Of a stretch of 64,000 bases of DNA, positions 11,991-23,900 are shown in pieces. A model generated the notes under the pieces. It did not search any database, was not told the DNA's origin, and was given only the letters and a program-made list of their open reading frames with translations. Both the position numbers and the translations under genes were made by a program. This stretch comes from Hyalella azteca (taxonomy: Eukaryota > Arthropoda > Malacostraca > Amphipoda > Hyalellidae): positions 1 to 64,000 of the forward strand of contig NW_025930751.1 of assembly GCF_000764305.2 (NCBI RefSeq). Direction: 5' to 3'. The first letter of the stretch is position 1, and each line of letters begins with the position of its first letter.

Positions 11991-12181
11991 TCAAGTATCA
12001 AGTTCGAACATCGAGGCCTTCCTGAAAATAGAACAAAATAATGCTTGAAATAACTAACTAAAGAATGAATATATAATAAACAAATTAACACGCACAAATA
12101 ATCAATAACACGAAATTAAAATCACTTCTAAAATTGAACAAACGCAAATATAATCACAGAGATATCGATTAACGTACCTCC
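11991..12181. repeat. LTR-like block B, related to 8308-8504
   Basis: Partner of block A, with the same TCAAGTATCAAGT start and CGTACCTCC end. A TGTTGGGG phrase stands about 270 bases to its left (11723), as a similar phrase stands about 170 bases left of block A. If the element is read on the minus strand this would be the upstream LTR. No clean TG...CA boundaries could be fixed. Confidence 0.4.
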
Positions 12182-14147
12182 ACGGCAAGAACACAAGACA
12201 CAATGACAGGTAAAACGCAATGTTGCTGGAGGTCACGGCTAAGGTGATTGAAAACTAAAAATGAAAAATCAACATCCTAATACCTAAACACTTAAGGTTA
12301 CTTATCACTAGAAGAAAATCCACGTCGGTCCGGGTAAAATCAGCACGGGTGTTTGCGCTATCTCACTGCAAGGCAGACTGAAGCTTGGGGTGTTTGTAGA
12401 GCAACCCAAGCGGGGCCTGTTTGTCCCAAAGAAAACGGAGTGTCATTTAAGGGGGACTATGACAAAGTTCTGCCGGGTATAGATGATGTAGCTGAAGGGT
12501 GTGTTTGAAGCTGACGAGCGTCTCAGAGCGACGTCACAACCAAGGCTTTGAGTTTAAGTTTAATCCTGCTTCAAAGTTATTTGACTACCGCAGTAAGTGG
12601 TCTTATTGCTTTTGAATATATAATAAGTCTCGTTGAAAAACTCCTCAGTTAACCGTTAGCTCAACCGAAGGTGGGTGCTGCTGGTTTTTGCATTGTTCGC
12701 AAGTGACACAATGGAATTTTGACCACCTGACTACCACAATGATGAATTCGTGATATATTTAAGCAAATAACTTATAATATTAATTCAGCTCTTTTGGACG
12801 TGATAAGTAAGAACTTCAGCCACCAACTGAACATCAAGTCGGTCAGGCTTGAAAGGTCAATTAATTGATTCCTGGTTAGTAAAACGTACCTGCAAACAAG
12901 AAAGAAACCGTTCAACATTAATATTGATAGATCGGGGATGAGAATATTTTTTTGATCAAATAATAACACAATATTAATCTTTTGGAGTCTTGATAAATAT
13001 TCATTGTTTCTGTTAAGGGACATATGTCAGCATTTTTCTTCATCAATTGATTTTTTCCTAGTACCATTTATTTTGTTTTTCATATCAACTTTACAGAACT
13101 GATGAAGTAACTATTCACCTTGGTTTTCATTTAAATTTATTCATTTTTATACACCAGTTTTCATTAAAATGCCATCCAACTGCTTTGTAATGACAAAAGT
13201 ACCAATATTCTTGGACGGAATTTAGAGGCTGACTGATGCTGGCACGGAAGTAGCTTTTGGTCCATTTTGTTCTGGAATAGAAATGACGCCAGGGAAATAG
13301 CTTACAGGAAATTTGTTGAACAAACATATCTAATTAACGGTAAGCATTTCATTAGATTGATGACTTCAGCAAAATAACTATGGACAAATAAGCCTAGATG
13401 CAGTCAGAAGTTGTTCATGACGTTTTTATGCTTTTTGGTTGTTTATAAAGAAATTGACATCGTTCCATAGAATTCATGATGGCTTTAGATGAAGTCATTC
13501 TGTTTTCATTTACAAACGCCGAAAAAGAAGTAAACGTGACAAGATCTGTGGCCGAATTAAGACTACAGTATCAGATAACCAGTTGTTTCTTGAAGTAGAC
13601 TACAAGCTAAGGAAACAAGTAATTTATGGCAGTATACTATAGTACGGTCAACTTCTTTGGACGTCTATCAATTATTAAATTTGACTTCCACCCATATTAT
13701 TTGAAGTAATGAATTCTCGAGCTTATCACCCACGTGCAGTGTATGTAGGCAATTTTTCTGCGGCGTATCACTGGCCAACTCAGGGTCGCTCCTGGCACCC
13801 ATCAATGAGGTCAATTGGTGGTCGAGCTTAAAAAGTTCTTGAAGGCCAGCAATTAGAGTGGTGATTGCATTTCAACATCAAATCTTTTTCATGTTAAAAT
13901 ACTCAGTTCATCGTTAGTTGGTACTCATGTGAGAACTTGTGCTTTATTTAATTTCTTTCATGAGAAATAAATTACACTAGACGCTGCTCACGATAAATGG
14001 TCCTTGGATTTTTATAATAGTTTTACGAATAACCTTTCTTGTTATCAATAAAATTATTGATCGATGATTTTAATCGATATAGAATTAATCTAAATTAAAA
14101 AAGGTCCGATCTAACCTCCGTTTAACTTTAAACCATCCTATCCTATT
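12182..14147. other. Intergenic stretch, nothing recognised
   Basis: AT-rich sequence with minus-strand ORFs at 12772-13023 and 13127-13327 that show no motif, domain or splice context. No repeat structure was seen by eye. Confidence 0.4.
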
Positions 14148-14173
14148 TTACAACACTTCTCTTTAACTTCACT

Positions 14174-14206
<33 letters not shown>

Positions 14207-14672
14207 CTACAAATCTTGTAATCAAAATTTAATACACTTCTACTTATCCTATCGATCTGAAATTTTGCCAACTTGTGTAAAGTTGGAGACAATGCATGAA
14301 TCAAATGTCAAAATAAATGATTTTAGAAATTAAAAAAAAATTTTTTTCAATATTAAAAAAATTGAAAAAATAATTTCGTCAGCTACAAATCTTATAACTG
14401 ATATTTGACACACTTTTACCTGTCTAATTGATCTGAAATTTTGCACACTTGTGTGAAATCAGAGGCAATGCACGAATCAATTAACAGAATAAATAATTTT
14501 GAAAAAAATGTATATATTAAAAAAATTTATATATATTTAAAAAATTGAAAAGGTAATTTTTTTTAATTTTCGAAAATTAGATGAGAAATTCATTGTACAT
14601 CTGTAAGATTAAGACTAAGATTGGAGATACTGGATTCTTTGGAAGTGTTGTCTTTAAAAAGTAATTTTTAAA
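14148..14672 (+). repeat. Dispersed repeat family, copy B with an internal 176-bp duplication
   Basis: Same family as 10850-11172. In this copy the segment starting GCTACAAATCTT occurs twice, at 14206 and 14382, each followed by GATCTGAAATTTTGC.ACTTGTGT and AATGCA.GAATCAA. So the unit is partly duplicated relative to copy A. Both copies end in GTTGTCTTTAAAAAGTAATT. Confidence 0.75.
14175..14204. repeat. (GTCT)n microsatellite
   Basis: About seven uninterrupted TGTC units inside dispersed repeat copy B; copy A has only a degenerate GTTTGTCTGTC here, so the run has expanded in this copy. Confidence 0.9.
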
Positions 14673-15393
14673 CGTATATTATTTAACTCATGCACGACAT
14701 AGATTTCGATGGAAAATTGAATCTTTTTGGCATAAAATTTGATACAAAGTGTAAATTTAAAATTTTTGTAATTGTTATATTAATTCAATCTAAGTTTCGA
14801 AAAAAGTCTTAAAATGCCTTAAGACTTTGCAAGGATCAATAAAAAAAATCGAGGAAATATTCCGAAGATTGGTCAGATAAAACTTATTACTTTTTCCATG
14901 TATCGTTATTGATCGGGACGGTGAAATTAGGAGTGTAGCATGGCTTCGGTTCCAAGTTAGCTACAAAATATTCGAATATATTAAATCATTTGGCGCATAA
15001 TTTCGATTTCAGTTTCAAAATCTTATTTCTAATATAAAAAATGGATAATTTTTTATAAAACTACCGCATTGACTGGAAAATTGTTCAATGCGACATGAAC
15101 ATATGTTCATTGTGATCGTCTCGATAACGAGATTTATAGGATTTTCTTTTGTCGTGTTAGTCTTAGTCTCTTAGCCCGCTAAGTTAGAACCTTAATTTAT
15201 GCTCGTAAGATTACCTTATGTGTGTAAAACCACCGCGTTTAATCAGTGGACAATTAATCTTCTTCAAACGTAAAATACTAATTTATTCAGCCATCAATAG
15301 TTGGTACTGTTTTAATTTCAGATTTCAATTCATTTTCCTGAGCTGACTTTTATCCTAAAAAAACCTCGCCCATCTCGGGGGAGAACATCAGCA
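14673..15393. other. Upstream region of the lectin gene, nothing specific
   Basis: AT-rich sequence between the dispersed repeat and the lectin start codon. No convincing TATA box plus initiator pair was identified. The last 30 bases before the ATG (CCTCGCCCATCTCGGGGGAG) are GC-rich and likely 5' UTR. Confidence 0.35.
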
Positions 15394-16903
15394 ATGCTGA
15401 TCAGGAAGCTTTTGGCGTTTGCCGTACTTTCAGCAGTGAAGGAAACTATAGGTACGTCTATTAAGTACCTCTCGGGACCTGCACCTGTTGAGACGTTGCT
15501 TGGACTTGGCGTGACCTCGAGGACTTACTCCAACATTGGCCCTCTCATGTGCGCGCTGATGGCTGAGGTGGATCACTTCCCTGCTGAAACTTTCTGCGTG
15601 CACAAAACAAACGGTGAATGCCTGCTCCTCAACTCGACGTATCTGGCTTTGTTCAACCGAAGTTACTCAACTACTGATGATTACGACTGCTTCAAGCGAG
15701 AAAACGATCTTGTTCCAGTTGGTAAGTTTGCGATGGCGGACGAAAATCACAAGAATTTCATATAGCTTTCTAACTGCCGGAATTTGTTTTTGGTGATTTT
15801 TTTATAGTTTTCACGCGTGGGTTTAGTTAATTAAAGGAATTGATTACTTCTAGTGATGGTTATTAACGTATGCATTTAAAAAATGTTATATTGCTCACGA
15901 TAAAAATAAGATGACATGCAATAAAAAATAATAAAAATAAGATGATGATAAAATAATGACTGCAAATGCGTATTTTACGAAATCTGTCAATTCGGCTGTG
16001 CTATTACGATAGCAGACGCATGATGATTCTTCGAATTATGTTTCATTCATTCTACTGTTAGACTTTCTGGACATTTTCTGACGCGAAAAACATCTTCAGC
16101 AAAATAAAACATGGAATCGGCATTGCGGTCATTGCAAGCAATTATTCTGCTCAATTCGTATTTCTGGTTTGAAATGCATAAAAAACATATTTTACGAATT
16201 CATGCTATGCTGATATGTATTCATAACTACCGTACCCACAGCCCCTCCCTGCCAGACCGGCTTCGACTGGGTTGCAGACGTTGGGTGTGTGGTTGTGATG
16301 GAGACACGAGTCACGTACGACGTCGCTAAGGCCTCGTGTCCTAGCGGCTCCCAGCTCGTCTCTCTCTACTACGACAACTTCTGGAAGCTTGCTAACTACG
16401 TCCTGAAAAACTCTTACCAGAAATGTACACGATTGCGCATTAATAGAATAATTTATTTCGAATTAAAAATTTGAAAAGACATTCCAATGACACAAACTCG
16501 ATTGAAAATATAGTTTGATTTACTACTGGTTTTCTTACTAGTTTTCGTGAAACTGGTGGCGTCACAAACTGGTAAACTCACAGTCACACGTCGCAACATC
16601 CACATTAGAATATCTCTTACTAAAACTCTCATTCGCACTTTCCAACTAACTCGTTCGTTTGTGTCAGATGGTCAAACTGGTTACATTTTGTACCACTTGG
16701 GGGTTCACCGCATCAACCGCGTGTGGATTTGGCGGACTGGCCAAGTGATGCTCTCCTCGCCAAAGACGGACGTTTGGGGGCCTGTCGACCCCAACGATGA
16801 CTCGGACTGTGCATTCATGCAGATCTACTCAGGCGAAATGTCCATCTACATGGTGGACAACCCGTGTACGTCCCTCGCCCGCTATGTGTGTGCGCTGCAA
16901 TGA
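15394..16903 (+). CDS. Secreted C-type lectin-like protein with PAN-like N-terminal part (3 exons)
   Basis: Exons 15394-15721, 16242-16424 and 16668-16903 join in phase (1, 1) to give 248 aa. Residues 1-20 form a signal peptide (basic start, LLAFAVLSAV core). Residues about 45-100 hold Cys 53, 68, 76 and 99 in a PAN/apple-like spacing, with NST and NRS glycosylation sites. From residue 110 a C-type lectin fold is readable: C113 and W119, then TYDVAKASC..GSQLVSL and F..LANYVL, and in exon 3 VWIW, DCAFMQ and the closing C.....YVC. Canonical EPN or QPD sugar/calcium motifs and a WND triplet are not visible, so carbohydrate binding is uncertain. Such secreted lectins often act in arthropod immunity (family knowledge, not shown here). 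The exon 2 donor (AAAT|GTACAC) is weak but is the one that keeps the frame. Confidence 0.87.
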
Positions 16904-19900
16904 GGACATTGTGCAAGCAGCAACAGTGCAAGGATGTCATACCATCATAGAATTACCATCACTCGGCGCTTGGATAGCCAGTTTTATTCACCATGAAATT
17001 GTCTGTATCACAGGATCTCTGTACCAGCCGAATACAACATTTCATTCGAGTACTTTACATAAATAACACACAAGTTTAATATATTAATCGTGAAATGCAT
17101 TTCTTTTTGCGGAAACATTCATGTGATATATTTTCTTCCTTTTCTAGCATTGTAGCAATTTCAACCTGTCGACTAATTTTAAAATTATTATCTTCGTCCA
17201 AATTTAATTTTTTTTTTTCATTTAAGTCGATCGGGATAATCCATAGGTTTACCATCAGTCCATTTAATTTATGAAGATTTCATTACTTCTATTATGAAAG
17301 TGATCGGTTGAAAAAAGCAATGGAATATTAGCCTCGTAAGTTTTCGAATTTTTGAAACTCACAAAATGTCTTTTCCCAGCTAAATCAAAATGTTGCGGAA
17401 ATTAAAATGACCATGTAGAAACATTTATTTCTTTATGGAATTCGCTTCTCAAATGCATTAATCTCATAATGGTACACTATCGAATAAAATTGTTGCATCA
17501 TAATTCAATTTGAAAATGAGCTGGTTTAGCGTTTTCTTTTTACACAATGTTTTCAATGAAACTGGAAGTCTTATTTGAGTGACTGACACCTGCCCCGGTT
17601 TTGGACTTGATGTGTCGCAAATTTGCAGTAAATGTTGTCTCATTTGTGAAACTCCAAACTTATCGCTGGTCCTCAACATCGTGATGCGAGTCAAAATCGT
17701 GACATGCTCTGATGCCAACTGCATTGTGATTTTTTTGCCGCAATCGCAGCATGAAAAATCAAACGTTAGCTTCAAATTTTAAATAAAATCATCACATTGC
17801 TGTTAAAATGAAATCACATATTTCCCTTCTTAATAATCCCGCATGCTTGTTATTTTAAACAATGAGTTGTATCGCAGCCGTGCACCACCAATTTTGTGCA
17901 CTAATAAGCCCTGAATCGAAAGCCTTGGATCTCTCCGGACATCCACCTACATATCAGCCGTGAACCACTCTGTTTTGTCCTCCTCCGGCCTTGCATAAAA
18001 CCTGCCGTACACCACCAGGCCGCGGATCGAATATGACTTCGGGGAATTATTAAATTGCGTAATTTTACGTTCACCGCATCTGAGGTTAGGTTTCAGTTGG
18101 CATAGTTCTGTTCCAAAATTTATCGTCCTACGACGAGTGGCCGTTCGGCAGAGGGCTGGTTCGACGCACGGCCTTGATATGATTGTCCAGAATTGTTGAA
18201 GGCTATGTTCCGGAAGGCAGGAATCACGATGGTCCATTACATCCAGGGCAGTGATGGTCTTCGGCAGGCGACCCGTTCCACTTGAGCAGCCCTAAAATAC
18301 ACAGCATCTGTGATATATGTGAGATATGAGAGGACTATCACTCCTACATGCACGTGATATACTCGTGATATACCAAGCACCAATCTATTCGAATAAAATA
18401 TTTTGTTTAACTACTTTCATATGCTTCACAATGTCAAATTTCAATAAAAGTTACACTTCTTCGGAATTTTTATGTCCGTGACTAAACTTTAAATGGTTTA
18501 TTTGTTGGTTTATTTGTAGATTCCTTTAACTTGAATTGGTTCGCCCGGTGTCTTCATAAGAAAATTTTAATCGGGAAATGGATTTTGGAAAAAGGTTTTA
18601 TTAATTTAACTATAATTTATACTTAAGAAAGCAGCTGCGTGAACATCGGAAAAAATTTCCGGCTATGCTGCATGGTATCCATTGATTCTTGAAAAAGGGC
18701 TTGAGATGTTTCTTTTGTGAAGGCTATTATTTATGTTATTATGCTGCAGGTTAAATCTAATTTAGCTGCCATGAAGGACTATATTTGTTTAATTATAATA
18801 TAGATCTGTTGGCTCTTGTTTTAGTAATATGATATAATTTTCAAAGCTTAGTCTCCATTCCAAATTATTACCTAGATTTCTGTTCAACCTAAATATTTTT
18901 GCTAGATTTTTGAATGAATGAAAATAAAACTTTGCGTTCTATCATCTTCAGAATTTTAGGGGCACAATTTGCAATGATCGTTTTGTGTTTATTACTAGAA
19001 ATATGCGAGAAATTAATGAATGGAAAATTAGCCCGCTCCCATTTTTCCTTCGTAGATGTGCCGTTATATTTTACATTTTGATAAGCTTAAATATTAATAT
19101 TGCATGTAACTTCATGATGCGAGCCATAATTATTGAAAGGCTAAAGACACCTACCTCTATGGGACGGCAAATTTACAGCGGTCAAAAACAGGTGCTTTGA
19201 TGTAACATGTGCTTTTATATACTTCTGACAGGTGCTTGATATGCTTGTGAAAGTTGCTTTCTTATGCTGGGTACAGGTGCTTTGATGTGCAGGGGACAGG
19301 CGCTTGATGTGTTTGGGACCACCATTATATCGGTGGTGTCTCGATTAGCGACCATTCTGTCAATTTGTGGCTCAAACTTTGTTCCATAAGGCTGTGCTCC
19401 CTTTTATTGCAAAAAAATGTTATCACGCGTTGGCGGATCATATTGGGTCGGACTACGTATTCTCGGGCCCAACGCAGCCGTGGACCATCAATTTGGAGCA
19501 CAAATCAGCCATGGAATGGAATGCCTAAAATCTCCGTGCGGCTAATATTTATTTTTAATTCCTTCCAAAGCTCCAGCAATCACCAAACAACAACAAAAAC
19601 AATTATTCCTAAGAGCTTCAATCTCCTAGTTACGAGAGCAAATGGCCCAGGGTGTTATGACGGTCTACATCTGATGGCTACGTCGCACATCCCTGCACAC
19701 TACCACCAATGCTCCAATTGTGCTCCAGCGCTGCAATCTGTCACGCAGGCATGTTGGGCATGTCGAGGTCAACTCTAATGTGACCCGATAAAATTTAGCT
19801 GATTCAAATAATTGCCCTTTATGGTACGTGAAAGGCACAGTCAGCTTATTTTATGTCACGCGTTCCAATGAACAACAGAAGGAGATCTGCTCAAGTTTGG

Positions 19901-20820
19901 AAGGCCTTCCATGACGATGGCAACTATCTCCGCTGTAGGCAGAATTTCTTGCTTCGCTTGCTGGTGGAAAATAAGTATGCCTGGAGAAAGCAGAGTAAAG
20001 TGCTCTGAGTGATGCGAAATTTAACGTCTGCCCGCGAGACTGGCCGCAAGTACGGCGGTAAATTTGTCCGAGATGTCGAAATTTAGCACTTATCAAAACA
20101 AATTTGTGCTCATGCTCGGAGGTGTGATACTTGCATTTGAAGCTCTAAGGTAAATTATAGCATTACCTAATTTTACAAGATTCATACACAGAAAATCAGG
20201 AGCTCGATAAAGGTAGCAGAATCTGGGGTTAGGTGTTTAGATCATGGAAGCACGTTTCAAGATTAATTGAGTCTATAAATGTTGGCCTAAAAATTAAGGG
20301 TTGATTCTATGGATAAGATGAACATTATTGACTTTTTAGAGTGCATAACGAATGCAGGAACGTACCGAGTCGTTCAGTCTTGTTTTAATAGACTCATTTC
20401 GTGTGTTCGCGGACAATGCAAAGCTATTTATTCCCGAATTTTTCGCTTCAGGTTGGTTAGTCTTACTCCTCAATGAATTTAATCAGTCATTTTACAAGTG
20501 TATAAGCTTACGTGTTGAGCAATTTTGCAGAAGCAGCGTATTTGGATGAAAGGGTTAAACGAATGCAGTGATGTCGCAGATCAGCAATGTTCAAGCATGG
20601 ACCAGCAACCCTGTGCTGTTGGTAAAAAAAAATACTTTTCCATCCCTACGGCGCTTTCGTAGCGCATTTTAATGCAATATAACTAATTGAATATTACGAT
20701 TTTGATTAACAACGTAGGAATATACGATGTAGGAATTAGATTATGGTATAAAAAATAAATCCTTTTCATATATGGCCAATCTGGGGTAATTCATCATTCT
20801 ATTTCACGTAAAAAGGTAAA
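16904..20820. other. Intergenic stretch between lectin and PRIM1
   Basis: About 3.9 kb. Two moderately GC-rich patches stand out, 17880-18300 and 19440-20100, with ORFs on both strands (17947-18237 -, 19365-19778 +, 19851-20096 -), but none shows a domain, signal peptide or convincing splice pair. They may be decayed transposon or gene pieces. A set of GGTGCTTTGATGTG-like phrases recurs irregularly at 19188-19310. Confidence 0.4.
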
Positions 20821-20839
20821 TCAGTGAAACCGCAGGCGG

Positions 20840-20895
20840 GCGCGGGAAATTTGTATAGTGTGATTTTTGGGCAATCGGAGGGACGACTGACGTCA
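20840..20895 (+). promoter_or_regulatory. Putative PRIM1 promoter elements: E2F-like and CRE-like sites
   Basis: GCGCGGGAAA at 20840-20849 is the reverse complement of TTTCCCGCGC, a strong match to the E2F consensus. TGACGTCA at 20888-20895 is a perfect cAMP-response-element palindrome. They lie about 100 and 50 bases upstream of the PRIM1 start codon (20947). E2F control of replication genes at G1/S is established in animals, so this placement fits the gene's job. The transcription start itself is not identified. Confidence 0.55.
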
Positions 20896-20946
20896 ATTTT
20901 TGGTGTTGCTGTCATACGAGTTTACGTATGGTTTAATTCGGTTACA

Positions 20947-23900
20947 ATGCCTATTTCAACTGACTATTCTCCTGAAACGCTGGTCGATGTGTTACCAATC
21001 TATTATAAAAGGCTTTTTCCTTACTCACAATTCTACAAATGGCTCGCTTATGGAAATGGTGAGTTCTATCATTACTGTAAATGTATGTTCTATGGCATTG
21101 GCCACAGGTTAGCAAATGCAGCTGTCCTGTGGAATCTGCGACTCTGTGTGGCTCCCATGGAAATGATCTATTAATTCTATTTTGTAATCAAGACCACCAG
21201 TCTACCACAAAATTATACTAAGGGGAAAACAGCTTTGTAGTTAGGCTACTACCTATGACCTATGTGATTATTAAAACCAAAAATTTTCTATAGGCACTTT
21301 GAGTGACTCTGAGTCTGAGGAGCTGGCAGTAGCCTGCTGCACCAGTGTAGGGTTAGGTACTAAGACTTAAGTTCTGACAATTATTTTACAATTTTTAAAG
21401 TGGCAAGTTTAGTGTTGTACTCATAAGCTACCATAACCTCTATGATGCTGCCACAGTGCCACTGCACAGTGCCACAGTCTGCCTTTGTTTATGAGTTTAC
21501 GTTTTTTGTTCAGCTGATTGCAACAAAAGGAGGTTGTATGTTTCAGCTGATTGCATCGGTGGTCAGTTTTGTATTTGTGGATTGAATCATAGGCAGTTTT
21601 TCATGTATTTGCAAGTGAGTGTACGACTGTGTACCTACATAGTGAAGATGTTATTCTTTGCAATTCCCATCAATAATGACATAACTACACTATTGTATTC
21701 CGCTCTTGAAATAAGAATTGTAGCATTACCATCAACCGGGGCTACTCGGGACACTTTTGAACGTTTTTCATTCATAACTTCTTACCATGAAGCATTTCAT
21801 AAACAAATTTAGACTCATTTTATAGCTCTTTGCAACTTGCAAGGGCTATTGAATGGCATCTTCAAAAAATTCCATATGCTATTTGTAAGGTGCCAGAAGG
21901 CAGAAGCAAAAAAAAAGTGTCATAAACAAGATCATGAACGCCAGAGTGACTTTGGCCATAGTTTAGGGTAAACGCGGTATATTCCGACACTTTAAGGACG
22001 CATCGAGAAATGAAAAACTATAAAAAAAAACCGTATGCGTTACGTAAGTTCTGTTGCCTTCACATGACTCTCAAAACACTTCACTAACGCTAGATGGCCA
22101 AGACCTAGTGTTTTTGCAGTATTTCGACACGCAAATGTATGACGTCACCATTTCAACCATCAATGAATGCATGGAACTAAAACAAAGCTTAATATAAAGG
22201 AAAAACTAGAGAAGTGATGGAATTACCTACGATGTCGGAATATACCGCGTTTACCCTATGACCCTGCTTTTGTTTGCAAAACAAAATCAAAAACATGGCA
22301 GGGCAAAATCAAAAAGTCACCCCAGTTGAGAGTACCTTATTATTGATATACCAGTGTGGGCTTGATTTTCAAATATGTGTCATTTATGTTCCTCTGTGTC
22401 TGCCTGCTCTATGCATTTACACATTTGCTGTTTTTCAACTGTAGAAAATGATGGAATATGCACGGTTAGTTTTTCAGTCATGCCCAACCTGTCGGATACG
22501 AGTCTTGGAAAGTTATATTGATGGTCTTGGAGAGTCATGGAAAAGTCATGGAATTTTTTTTCCAAATACCAGTGGCAGTATGCACCCTGTATGTATATAG
22601 CTTTCCTGCCATTATTGGATCCTTGAAATTCTCTCTACTCTGCTAGATGAATTAACTCCAATAAAATTATTGAGAGATTAACTGCTCAATTGAGCAGTAA
22701 ATTTATAGATTACCCCAAAATACATGAATTTATTGCTGCTCAAGCGGAATATATTTAGCCAAGCATACTAGTTTCCCATAATGTCTGGGATAAGTGCCTC
22801 ATACACTTGCACATCTGACTTGGATCTGGGAGTTTGGCCAACCAATCCTGACCAACAAACTTGATTTAGTAACAATTCACCATACATCTTTGATCTTTGT
22901 TCTTTGCTTGTAGCATCCAGTCATGAAGATGAGTCCACTCAATCAAGTTGTAGCTATTGTGTTGAATGAAGTATGAGGTCTATATGGTATTATACATGTC
23001 AAGAAACTGATTGCCATACATCCATAGATTAACAAATATTTCTCTCCTGCATGTTTATTTCATTTAAAATCAGTTTAAATCTAGATATTTCACTTTTCCA
23101 ATCCACTTTTACTGCATATCTCCAAAATTCATCAAATTTGTCAATGTATTTCCATGTATTTGACATGAATTTGTGTATTGGGACCTCCAGTAGAGATTTT
23201 CCTTTTAGTTTAGTGGTTAGTCAATAGAGAGATCCAGTCATATAAATTAGCTACATTTTTCATGGAAGAATAGTTGAAATGGCTATCAAAACTATTCATG
23301 GATGTTTCCAAGCTTTATTTTTTTTGCAATTTGTTGGAATATTCTGCACTGCAAACCTTCCATAATCACAACAAATCCTGATACCGTACTCCTTAACACA
23401 TTTTATTAAGAAATCAGGGCTCATGAATAACTCTGAGTCAGCACACACCCTACCAGCTTGGCATCCACGTAGTGAATAAACTAAACCCCACAGCAAGCAG
23501 TGGAAGCCATGGCTCAGCTTGCCTTGCTCAGCTTGTTAGGCATCATACACTGGCGGATTTGGTAGGTGAGCTGAGTTAGACTCACAAGCTGGACTCCATG
23601 CTGAATGGAGCCCTTCAGACTAAACCATTTCATCCAATGTAGGGGGAAATAGTCCTTAAGTTATTTCACTCATTTCATGTTGTTATTATTTAAAGTAGAA
23701 TATTTTTAAATGTCCATACAGTACCTATATGAACAAATTTTATAAGTTGAATTGAATGCCAAAGTACAGTCTTAAGCAGTAATAGAATAAGTATTATTAC
23801 TATAGTTTGGATGAGATCATAAAAAATTCTATTCTTATGCATTTCAACTGGAGTTCCTCTTTACTTGGCAGCAAATTCTAGTAATATTTGGAATAGTTGT

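Noticed and set aside
17464..18237. Possible gene pieces in GC-richer patches after the lectin
   Set aside because: ORFs exist on both strands but no motif, signal peptide or phase-compatible splice pair was found.
20824..20946. Upstream in-frame ATG as PRIM1 start
   Set aside because: It would overlap the E2F-like and CRE-like sites and add 41 residues absent from the family; the ATG at 20947 fits the conserved N-terminus.
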